Shown piece after piece: positions 16,417-24,200 of a stretch of DNA of 64,000 nucleotides. A program made the translations under genes and the position numbers. The stretch spans positions 1 through 64,000 of the forward strand of contig JAEUKB010000026.1 of assembly GCA_016794365.1 (NCBI GenBank), read 5' to 3'. The DNA is from Myxococcales bacterium. Lineage in GTDB: Bacteria; Myxococcota_A; Polyangia; Palsa-1104; JAEUJZ01. The notes below the pieces were generated by a model that saw nothing but the letters and a program-made list of their open reading frames with translations, was not told the origin of the DNA and did no database searches. The first letter of the stretch is position 1, and every line of letters starts with the position of its first letter.

Positions 16417-19397
16417 GCGCGCCGCTTGTCGGAAATCAGCTTGGGCTGCTTGGAGCTGGCTATCTGCTGGTCAGCGCGGCGGCGTGTGTGCTCGCGTTTC
16501 GTCGTGGTCGGCTCGCGCTGATGCTTCCGACGCTGGCGGCGGCGCTGTTGTGCGCGCTGATTGGATCGGGCGGCTACGGGCTGCTCGGTCTGGGGCTGTG
16601 GGCACCCAAGTGGCTGTCGTCAGGTCGTGAGCTGCTCGGTGATTCCCTGCGCGGAGCCAGTTTCGACGGTCTGGTGATCGCGCTTCGTGGCCGCGTCGTG
16701 GTCATCGAGCATCCGCTGTGGCTGCTCCTTGTGTCGCTTGTGCCGTGGCTTGTGCCGGGTCTGCTGGTCTCGCTCACGGATATGTCCAGACGACAGCTCT
16801 GGCTTCAGCTGGTGACGCGCAGTGTGCTGCTGTGCGGCTTGAGCCTGGCGCTGTCGCAGCCGTCGCTGCTGGGGGAATGGCAAAAGCTGTCGGTGGTGGC
16901 GCTGGTGGATGTCTCGGACTCGGCATCAGCGACGCAGCTGGCCAGCACAACCAAGCAGCTTGAGACGCTGCGTGAAGAGACTCACCGTCGCGGAGACGAT
17001 CTCCACATCCTGCGCTTTGCGGCCCGACCGCGCCTTGTGACGCTGCCCGCGCCGGGCGTTCCGCTGCCGCCGCTCCGAGCGATTCAGAGTCCGACGCAGC
17101 CCGACGACATCGATCGCAGCGGAAGCAACCTGCAAGCCGCGCTGCAAATGTCCTATGGCCTGCATGCGCCGGGAACTTTGCGTCGGACCATCCTGTTTTC
17201 AGACGGAAATCAGACCGAAGGTGATGTGCTCGGTGAAGCGGTCGCAGCGGCGCGGCGCAAGGTAACGGTCAGCGTGGTGCCGTATGCCGCCAGCTCTGCC
17301 CCGGAAGTGCTCGTGCGCGAGCTTCGCATGAGCGGTGGACCGTCTGTGGATGCTCAGCTCAAAGTCGGTGCGCCGTTTACGCTGGAAGCCGAGGTCTATT
17401 CCAACATTGCGCAGTCGGTGCGGATCGATCTGCTCCAAAATGGAACACCCAATCCCGAAGACGATCACCGCGACATCGAGCTACAGCCGGGCCGCAACAT
17501 CCTTCGCTTCCGCAGTGAGCCGAAGTCGCCGGGCGCGCTGACCTACATGGCGAAGCTTTTGCCGAAGCCGACGACGGGACAGCCGAGCCAGCCGCTGCAA
17601 GACACCATCGCTGACAACAACCAAGCGGTGCTGTCTGTGCTGGCCAAAGGTCGGCCTCGAGTGCTGTACATTGAGGGAGAAGCGAGCGCCAAAGGCTATC
17701 TCACGCAGGCGCTCCAGCGCGAAAACATCGAGGTCGAGACGCGCGGACCTCACGGCATGCCGTCGTCCGCCAAAGAGCTTTTGCCGTTCGATCTGGTGCT
17801 GCTGTCCGATGTATCCGCGACGCTGGTCAGTCAGGCGCAGATGCTCGCGATCGAGTCGTATGTGCGCGACCTCGGCGGCGGCTTCGTGATGGTCGGCGGT
17901 GAAAACAGCTTTGGCTCGGGCGGATATCAGGGAACACAGCTGGAAAAGCTGCTGCCGGTGCGGTTTGAACAAGAAAAAAAGCGCGAGCAGCCGAGCCTCG
18001 GTCTGGTGCTGTGTATCGATCGCTCCGCGTCGATGAATGGTCCCAAGCTGGAGCTTGCCAAAGATGCAGCGCGGGCGACGGCAGAGATGCTCGCACCCGA
18101 CGATCTTATCGGGGTGGTGGCGTTCGATAGCCAGGCGATTCCGCTGGTTCGGCTTCAGCGCGCCCAAAATCGCATCCGGATCTCGACGGACATTGCCCGA
18201 CTGACGGCGGGCGGCGGAACGCAGCTGTTGCCACCGCTCAACGAGGCGTATCAGCAGCTTGTTTCAGCCAGTGCCAAGATCAAGCACGTCATCTTGCTGA
18301 CCGACGGACAGGCCGAATACCAAGGACTCCTGGAGCTGACCGATCAGATGGTGCAAAACAAGATCACGGTCTCGACGGTCGGCGTCGGAGCCGGTGCAGA
18401 TCAGACGCTGCTCACCGCGATTGCCGAGCACGGCGGCGGACGGTTCTACTTCACGCAAGATGTTTCGTCGGTGCCAAAGATCTTCACGAAGGAAACCACG
18501 CAGGTGGCTCGCTCGGCGCTGATTGAAGAGCGCGTGGTGCCCAAAGTCAGCAAGTTTGTGGAGCTACTCGACGGTGTTCAGATCGAGCAAGCACCGCCTC
18601 TGCGCGGCTACGTATCGACGAAAGCCAAGCCGCTGGCGGAAGTGATCTTGGTGTCGCCGCTCGGGGAGCCGCTGCTGGCGCGCTGGCGACAAGGACTTGG
18701 CCAAGCGGTCGCGTTTACAAGTGATGCCAAGAATCGCTGGGCGGTGGACTGGCTGCGCTGGCCGGGATACGCGAAGTTTTGGGCGCAGCTTGTGCGGTCG
18801 TCGATGCGTCACGATGGACAGCGAAGCGGTCACGGCTACGAGCTACAGACCACGGTGGCCGCGCCGTTTCTGCGTGTGCGCGTCGATGCAGTGTCTGCCG
18901 ATGATCGCTTCTTGTCGGGACTACAAACGGACCTGGAAGTGATCTCTCCGGCGAGCGATGGCATCGGCCTACTGGCAGGCAAAGGCGATGTGCTGCTGCG
19001 CAAGCCGATGTCGCTGACGGCACCGGGTCGATATGAAGCGGAAGTTCGGCTCCATCGGGTTGGATCGTTTTTGCTGCGCGCGGTGCATCGCAGCCCTTCG
19101 CCGAATCCAGCGACACCAGGGCCGGTGGTGGCGGAGTCGTGGGGAACGCTGTCGCTGCCCTACCCTCGGGAATATCTGGCACTGCCGCCCGACGATGCGC
19201 TGCTTTCGCAGGTTGCAACGCTGACAAGTGGAAAGACGATCCAGCAAGCGACGGATGCACTCGTAGCGGGAGACGAAAAGATCAGGTATCTGCGCGCGCT
19301 GTGGCCGCCGATTGTGATGGTGACGATTGGGCTGCTGCTGCTCGATGTGCTGTTGCGTCGGCTTCGGCTGTTTGGCTTCCGTCCGCTGTCTCTATGA
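16413..19397 (+). CDS. membrane protein with two vWA domains and a GATase-like domain between
   Basis: 994 aa from the ATG at 16413, which overlaps the previous stop (ATGA). The N-terminus has several membrane helices (residues 5-135). A first vWA-like domain starts VVALVDVSDSAS (about 160). A class I glutamine-amidotransferase-like Rossmann domain follows (about 415-520: RPRVLYIEGEAS, PFDLVLLSDV, GGGFVMVGGENSFGSGGY) without a clear catalytic Cys. A second vWA starts LVLCIDRSASM (about 530-690). A C-terminal helix (PPIVMVTIGLLLLDVLL) closes the protein. This architecture is known from MoxR/DUF58/Bat operons. The molecular role is unknown; envelope stress or complex assembly is usual for the family. 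Confidence 0.87.
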   Translation: MSAPLVGNQLGLLGAGYLLVSAAACVLAFRRGRLALMLPTLAAALLCALIGSGGYGLLGLGLWAPKWLSSGRELLGDSLRGASFDGLVIALRGRVVVIEHPLWLLLVSLVPWLVPGLLVSLTDMSRRQLWLQLVTRSVLLCGLSLALSQPSLLGEWQKLSVVALVDVSDSASATQLASTTKQLETLREETHRRGDDLHILRFAARPRLVTLPAPGVPLPPLRAIQSPTQPDDIDRSGSNLQAALQMSYGLHAPGTLRRTILFSDGNQTEGDVLGEAVAAARRKVTVSVVPYAASSAPEVLVRELRMSGGPSVDAQLKVGAPFTLEAEVYSNIAQSVRIDLLQNGTPNPEDDHRDIELQPGRNILRFRSEPKSPGALTYMAKLLPKPTTGQPSQPLQDTIADNNQAVLSVLAKGRPRVLYIEGEASAKGYLTQALQRENIEVETRGPHGMPSSAKELLPFDLVLLSDVSATLVSQAQMLAIESYVRDLGGGFVMVGGENSFGSGGYQGTQLEKLLPVRFEQEKKREQPSLGLVLCIDRSASMNGPKLELAKDAARATAEMLAPDDLIGVVAFDSQAIPLVRLQRAQNRIRISTDIARLTAGGGTQLLPPLNEAYQQLVSASAKIKHVILLTDGQAEYQGLLELTDQMVQNKITVSTVGVGAGADQTLLTAIAEHGGGRFYFTQDVSSVPKIFTKETTQVARSALIEERVVPKVSKFVELLDGVQIEQAPPLRGYVSTKAKPLAEVILVSPLGEPLLARWRQGLGQAVAFTSDAKNRWAVDWLRWPGYAKFWAQLVRSSMRHDGQRSGHGYELQTTVAAPFLRVRVDAVSADDRFLSGLQTDLEVISPASDGIGLLAGKGDVLLRKPMSLTAPGRYEAEVRLHRVGSFLLRAVHRSPSPNPATPGPVVAESWGTLSLPYPREYLALPPDDALLSQVATLTSGKTIQQATDALVAGDEKIRYLRALWPPIVMVTIGLLLLDVLLRRLRLFGFRPLSL

Positions 19398-19435
19398 GCC
19401 CGCACCGCATTGCGAGTATTCTGTAGAGTGCGCTC

Positions 19436-20428
19436 ATGATTGGGATCTCACTGACAGCCTGGATGCTGCTCGCGATGCCGGAAGCGGCAGATGGCATCGC
19501 ACTATCAGCCGTCAGTGGTCTGGTTCCTGGTGGCGCACTGCCGATGTCGGTGCTCTCGGTGCTGGGCTCGGACCGGCTGCGCAGTGTCCCGGATGACGAC
19601 GAAGGCGCAAGCAAGCAGCCACATAGCGTGTTTGCCAAGCTGACGCCGACGGGAAAAGAAAAAGGCTGCTGCGGTTATCCGCTCGGTGAGCCGGGTACCT
19701 ACAAGCTGACCTATTACTGGCTGGCCTACGAGTCCGAGTACGCCAACGAGCCGTACGAGATCGAAATCTATACGCGCCAAGGCTTCCCGATTGGTCGCTT
19801 CCCGCGTGCGTTTGTGTTCGAGCTGCGCTTGGAAGGCTCGGGTGTGCTGCGCGACGGACGGCTTATCAACTACGACGGACGCTGCGCGTATGGAATCGGG
19901 ACGTGTTACCAGACACTTGATCCGCAGTCGCATCCGTTCGGCAAAGGAGGCCAGCAGCGCGCGCTCCTGCCGTTTCGGTCGGTGGCGGTCGATCCGCGCT
20001 GGGTGCCACTGGGAACGCCGCTGTATATGCCCGAGCTACGTGGCATGAAGCTTCCCGACGGAACGATCCACGATGGCTGCGTCCGTGCCGATGACACGGG
20101 CGGTGGCATTCGCCGTCGAGAGATCGATTTTTTCGTCGAGAGCTACGCAAACTACAAGTATCTCGAAGAGCAGCTCTTTCACGATCACAAGGTCACACCG
20201 ATGATTGAGGAGCCGCGCTGCACGTACCTTCGTCAGTTTGATCCGGGCGTGGATCGGCGCTCTGAGTCGATCGATGAGATCGCTGTTTCGTTCTTCAAGA
20301 AGCCGCCGCCCAAGCCACCCGTGGTCAAAAAGCCCGGCAAAGAACGAGGCAAAGCGAAGACCACCGGACGAATCAGCCAGCACATTCCGCCCAAGAGCGA
20401 GCGTAGCTCCCGAAAAAAGCAGGTCTAG
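19436..20428 (+). CDS. 3D-domain (MltA/RpfB-like) protein, exported
   Basis: 330 aa. The N-terminus is hydrophobic (MIGISLTAWMLLAMPEAADG) and looks like a signal sequence. A 3D domain (double-psi beta barrel with three conserved Asp) lies at about residues 135-240: SVAVDPRWVPLGTPLYMPE, VRADDTGGGIRRREIDFF. This domain is shared with MltA-type lytic transglycosylases and RpfB/YorM-type cell-wall enzymes and probably binds or cleaves peptidoglycan. A Lys/Pro-rich tail follows (about 285-330). No Shine-Dalgarno is present; TAGAGT (19424-19429) lies six bases before the ATG, so the mRNA may be leaderless. Confidence 0.85.
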   Translation: MIGISLTAWMLLAMPEAADGIALSAVSGLVPGGALPMSVLSVLGSDRLRSVPDDDEGASKQPHSVFAKLTPTGKEKGCCGYPLGEPGTYKLTYYWLAYESEYANEPYEIEIYTRQGFPIGRFPRAFVFELRLEGSGVLRDGRLINYDGRCAYGIGTCYQTLDPQSHPFGKGGQQRALLPFRSVAVDPRWVPLGTPLYMPELRGMKLPDGTIHDGCVRADDTGGGIRRREIDFFVESYANYKYLEEQLFHDHKVTPMIEEPRCTYLRQFDPGVDRRSESIDEIAVSFFKKPPPKPPVVKKPGKERGKAKTTGRISQHIPPKSERSSRKKQV

Positions 20429-20440
20429 TCGATTTCGGTC

Positions 20441-20469
20441 TTGCTGCAAGATGAGAAGCTAAGTAGACT
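20441..20469 (+). promoter_or_regulatory. sigma-70-type promoter of tRNA-Thr
   Basis: TTGCTG (20441-20446), a 17-bp spacer and TAGACT (20464-20469) precede the tRNA by 13 bp. This gives a start about 7 bases ahead of the mature 5' end. It is the best anchored promoter in the window and fixes TAGACT as a working -10 hexamer here. Confidence 0.75.
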
Positions 20470-20482
20470 TCCACTCGTTTTT

Positions 20483-20554
<72 letters not shown>

Positions 20555-20602
20555 CTCAAGTCTTCCGGGGGGAATGACTTCAAGTCGTAGGTGACTTGAG
20601 CA

Positions 20603-20628
20603 AGCGCTGCCAAAAGCAGCGCTTTTTT
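20603..20628 (+). terminator. Rho-independent terminator of the tRNA transcript
   Basis: A perfect 8-bp stem AGCGCTGC/GCAGCGCT with a CAAAA loop is followed by six T. It ends one base before the pepA stop codon on the other strand, where it lacks a T-run, so it works mainly on the plus strand. An outer inverted repeat CTCAAGTC/GACTTGAG (20553-20600) sits between tRNA and terminator. Confidence 0.9.
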
Positions 20629-20629
20629 C

Positions 20630-22135
20630 TTATGCGCGTGGTGCGAGCAGCTCGCAGAGGAGCGCGACACCGTAGCCGCTGGCTCCCTTGGGCGTGTGAC
20701 CTACGTCTTTTTCGGCGTGAACTGGGCCTGCCATGTCAATGTGCGCCCAGACTTTGTCACCGACGAACTCTCGTAGGAACAGCGCCGCACTGATCGAGCC
20801 TCCGTAGCGGTCGCCTGAGTTCTTCATGTCGGCGATGTCGCTCTTGAGCGAGTCAAACAGTCGATCACGCAGCGGCATCCGCCACAGATCATCTCCGGTC
20901 TTCGCGGATGCATCGACGATGCGTGCGGCCAGCGCGTCGCTGTTGGAAAACAGTGCAGCCGTTGTGCTTCCGAGCGCCACCATCGAGCTGCCAGTCAGCG
21001 TCGCAAGATCGATGATCTCGTCTACACCCAGCTTTTCAACGGCATAGGTCATGGCATCTGCCAGCGTGAGCCGTCCTTCTGCGTCGGTGTTGTTGATCTC
21101 CACCGTCTTGCCGCTCATGCCGCGCAGCACGTCGCCCAGCTTGTAGGAATTTCCCGACGGCATGTTTTCCGCAGCCGCGAGCAGAACGTGAACTTCGTCG
21201 GGACACTGTAGCTGCGCCAGCGCTGAAATCGCACCCAGCACCGCCGCGCCACCGCCCATGTCCATCTTCATCCACAGCATGCCCTCGGTGGTTTTGATTG
21301 ACAGTCCACCCGAGTCAAACGTCACCGACTTGCCAATCAGTGCGATCTTTTTGCGCGGCTCCGACTGTGGCTTGTAGGTGAGATGGATGAAGCGAGCCTC
21401 TTCGACGGAACCGCGACCGACACCCAGGAACATGCCCATGCCCAGCGCTTCGCACTCTTTGACCCCGAGCACCGTGCAGCCAAGTCCCAGCTTCTGCGCC
21501 AGTTGGGTGGCAACCTCAGCGAGGCGACGTGGACACATCTCGGTCGGCTGCTCGTTGACCAGATCGCGGCACAGACAGACACCTTCGGAAATGATCTGAC
21601 CTCGCTGTGCGCCCACAGCAGCAGCTTCTGTCGATACATCGGGAGGAAGCAGCACCACCACTTCTTGCACCGCGCTTCGCTTCTTGCGGTCGCCCGATAG
21701 ATACTTGTCAAACTGATAGGTCACCAGCAGCGCGCCTTCTGCGACAGACTGACCGACGGACGCCGCATCAGCCGGAGTCACGCCGCGCAGGCACAAGGTC
21801 ACGACTTTGGCCGAGCTTGGCAGGCTGCGAATCGCACGCGCTGTCCAGGTTCGTACATCGGCTGGCACCACACCCGTTGGCTTGCCCACTCCGAGCAGCG
21901 TCAGCCGCGTCGAACCCAGCTTGCCTTGGGTATGAAACGACAGGCTCTGCGTAGCTTTCGCGGCGAACTGTTCTTCACTGATCGCTTGTCGCAAATACCC
22001 GCTGAGCTGACCATCGATCGCACCGAGTAGCGAATCTGCACCCACATCGGCATCCAGTACGGGAATCACTACTGCGTCCGCTTTTTCAGAGAGAACCTGC
22101 GACGGGTTTTCCCAATTTCGAAACGTAAACTTCAT
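20630..22135 (-). CDS. pepA: leucyl aminopeptidase, M17 family
   Basis: 501 aa from the ATG at 22135. The upstream TTG at 22144 is rejected because the AAGGAG site is only two bases from it but 11 from the ATG. The C-terminal catalytic domain has the di-metal signatures GKSVTFDSGGLSIK, MKMDMGGGAAVLG and the M17 hallmark NTDAEGRLTLADAM. ATLTGSSMVALG and the C-terminal HIDMAGP complete the site. It removes N-terminal residues from peptides in the cytoplasm as a hexamer. Length is typical. In E. coli PepA also binds DNA at cer/carAB sites, but nothing here shows that role. It is divergent from the secreted protein at 22284. Confidence 0.96.
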   Translation of the reverse strand: MKFTFRNWENPSQVLSEKADAVVIPVLDADVGADSLLGAIDGQLSGYLRQAISEEQFAAKATQSLSFHTQGKLGSTRLTLLGVGKPTGVVPADVRTWTARAIRSLPSSAKVVTLCLRGVTPADAASVGQSVAEGALLVTYQFDKYLSGDRKKRSAVQEVVVLLPPDVSTEAAAVGAQRGQIISEGVCLCRDLVNEQPTEMCPRRLAEVATQLAQKLGLGCTVLGVKECEALGMGMFLGVGRGSVEEARFIHLTYKPQSEPRKKIALIGKSVTFDSGGLSIKTTEGMLWMKMDMGGGAAVLGAISALAQLQCPDEVHVLLAAAENMPSGNSYKLGDVLRGMSGKTVEINNTDAEGRLTLADAMTYAVEKLGVDEIIDLATLTGSSMVALGSTTAALFSNSDALAARIVDASAKTGDDLWRMPLRDRLFDSLKSDIADMKNSGDRYGGSISAALFLREFVGDKVWAHIDMAGPVHAEKDVGHTPKGASGYGVALLCELLAPRA

Positions 22136-22283
22136 GGCTTTCAAAGCTCCTTCTCACGAAACCGGACTCAACGAAAGTCAGGATGATACACGCCGTGCCG
22201 GTGTGGCGATACGTGCCCTGTTACCACTTGGGTCTGACACAGCGGGTCGTGCCGACGCCGAGGTTCCATGCGAAGATACCGGG

Positions 22284-24173
22284 ATGCGTAACTCACGAAT
22301 TTTTGCGCTGGCGCTGGCTGGGATCGGCCTCGCTCCGTCGTCCAGTGCCATCGCTGATGTTCCACCGTCTGCGCCGCCGGTTGCCAAAGTAGCTGGAGCG
22401 CGACCGACGATGATTGCCACCGTGCGGCTGTCAAACGTCGCGCAGTCGCTCAAGACGCTGTCGGGCTATGTTCCGTTCCCGCTGCCGCTGATGGACACGT
22501 TGCAGCAGACGCTGGGAGACTTTTCCAAAGTGATCCAGCTGAGCGCGCCGGTGGATTTGGTGTTCGCGCTGGAAACGGACTCGGGTCGTCGCGGTGCGCC
22601 TCCTTGGGCAGTGTCCTTTCAAGTGAGCAGCGCCGAAGAGACGCGACGTATCGCCAAAGCGCAGGGACTGCTTCGGGAAAATCGCGGAAATCAGACGCTC
22701 CTCGGGATCTCGCTCGGCCGAAGCGCGTCGATGCCGTGCATCCTCAGTGGCAATACCGGCCCAGGTCGCATGGTCTGTTCCGAGAGCGAGTCACATCGGG
22801 ATCTGCTCGCGCCTTCGTTGCAGTCGCTCAGCGTTCCCGCTGCGCAAGGCAAAGACCTGTACGCAGAGCTATCGGTCGCGAGCATCCTGTCGGTGTATTC
22901 GACGCAGTGGCAGCAAGTGCTCGATGCGGGAACGATGATGCTGCCGCAGCGCCTGGCGATCGGAGACCCGCAGTTCGATCGCGCAGCCACCGATGCAATC
23001 AAAGCGCTCGTCGGAGAAGTGTCGCTACTGAGCAAAGATCTGTCGCTGCTGGCGCTCGACTTGGCGATTCGGCCCGATCAGGTTCAGCTCTCGCTTGGCT
23101 ACAAGATGACGGGAACGCAGTCAGCGTGGGCAAAGACCGATGCGGATGCTGCGGCGCGCAAGACAAGTGGTCCGCCTCCGGTGTTCTTCACGCTGCCCAA
23201 AGATGTGGTGTCCGCGTCGTATCACACGACCGATCCGAAGCTCGGGTTTCAGGTGATGACGACGCTGCTGCCGCTGTTGGATGCGTTTTTGCAGCACGAT
23301 GGTCTGCCAGAGCCCGATCGCGTCGCGGTGCGTGAGCTGTTTCAGAAAGTGCCCAAGTGGGACGGCGTCATGACGACCGTGCTGGGAGAAGGCGCGGTAA
23401 GCAAGCCTCAGACGGCTGGCGATCCGCTGATGGCGATGCTGAGCAACCACTTTTATCTTGCGACATCGGAACGTAGCGACGGAAAGCCCGACGAATCAGC
23501 AGCCTTTGTGCGCGGCCTTGCGCAGGTGTGGAATCGTCCTGGGCTGGCTGCGTATCTGCGCAAAAAGTGGAAGACCTTGGGCATCAAGACGCCGATTCCA
23601 GTGCTGCGCGCAGAAAACGTCGCCAAGCCGCTGGGAGCGCAGGCCACCGGGCTGTTTCTGTCGATGGATCTGTCGGGGCTGAGCAGCCAGTTTGACAAGT
23701 CAGGAAAAGGTACAAAGCGAGGACCGCTCAATCTGTACATCCTGACGGCTCCCGTCGGCGGTCGAACCTGGAGCGCGGTGGGCGGCGACAAGAACCTGCT
23801 GATCCAAATGCTCCAGAAGCAAGCCAGCTTGCCTGCTGCTGAGACGCTGGCGCAGCGCAGTGGCATCGCCCAGCTTCAAGATCCAAACAGCCAAGGCGGA
23901 GGCTTTACGACGCTGGCAGGCTGGGTTGGCATGCTGGATTCTGTGCTGCGCGCAACCGAGCGACGGACAGGCAAGCCGACCGAGCCCGAGCGAACCGGCG
24001 CGTCGCTGCTGAGCGTGATTCCTCATCACGGAGAAGTGCCGCTGACGTACGCAACGCGAGCAGGCAGCATCGGACCGCAAGGACTGACGCGAGTCATGAC
24101 CCTGACGGTGCCACAGCTTGTGATTGAAGACTTGATCGCGCTGACGATGAACCTGGCGCAAAAAGGGAAGTAA
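22284..24173 (+). CDS. secreted protein of unknown function, 629 aa
   Basis: The ATG at 22284 is chosen over one at 22134 because it begins a clear signal peptide (MRNSRIFALALAGIGLAPSS). The mature part reads as repeated alpha/beta segments (TMIATVRLSNVAQSLKTL, PVDLVFALETDSG, FQVMTTLLPLLDAFL) and has no cysteine cluster, anchor or catalytic motif that I recognise. The plan resembles the DUF3352-like periplasmic proteins of myxobacteria, but this is only an impression. It shares a 148-bp divergent spacer with pepA and converges on tex. Confidence 0.75.
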   Translation: MRNSRIFALALAGIGLAPSSSAIADVPPSAPPVAKVAGARPTMIATVRLSNVAQSLKTLSGYVPFPLPLMDTLQQTLGDFSKVIQLSAPVDLVFALETDSGRRGAPPWAVSFQVSSAEETRRIAKAQGLLRENRGNQTLLGISLGRSASMPCILSGNTGPGRMVCSESESHRDLLAPSLQSLSVPAAQGKDLYAELSVASILSVYSTQWQQVLDAGTMMLPQRLAIGDPQFDRAATDAIKALVGEVSLLSKDLSLLALDLAIRPDQVQLSLGYKMTGTQSAWAKTDADAAARKTSGPPPVFFTLPKDVVSASYHTTDPKLGFQVMTTLLPLLDAFLQHDGLPEPDRVAVRELFQKVPKWDGVMTTVLGEGAVSKPQTAGDPLMAMLSNHFYLATSERSDGKPDESAAFVRGLAQVWNRPGLAAYLRKKWKTLGIKTPIPVLRAENVAKPLGAQATGLFLSMDLSGLSSQFDKSGKGTKRGPLNLYILTAPVGGRTWSAVGGDKNLLIQMLQKQASLPAAETLAQRSGIAQLQDPNSQGGGFTTLAGWVGMLDSVLRATERRTGKPTEPERTGASLLSVIPHHGEVPLTYATRAGSIGPQGLTRVMTLTVPQLVIEDLIALTMNLAQKGK

Positions 24174-24200
24174 TAGACGGCGGTGTGATGCCGCCTCAGG

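Noticed and set aside
24179..24195. Hairpin GGCGG/CCGCC between the secreted protein and tex as a bidirectional terminator
   Set aside because: The stem is only 5 bp and no T-run follows on either strand. It may be chance.
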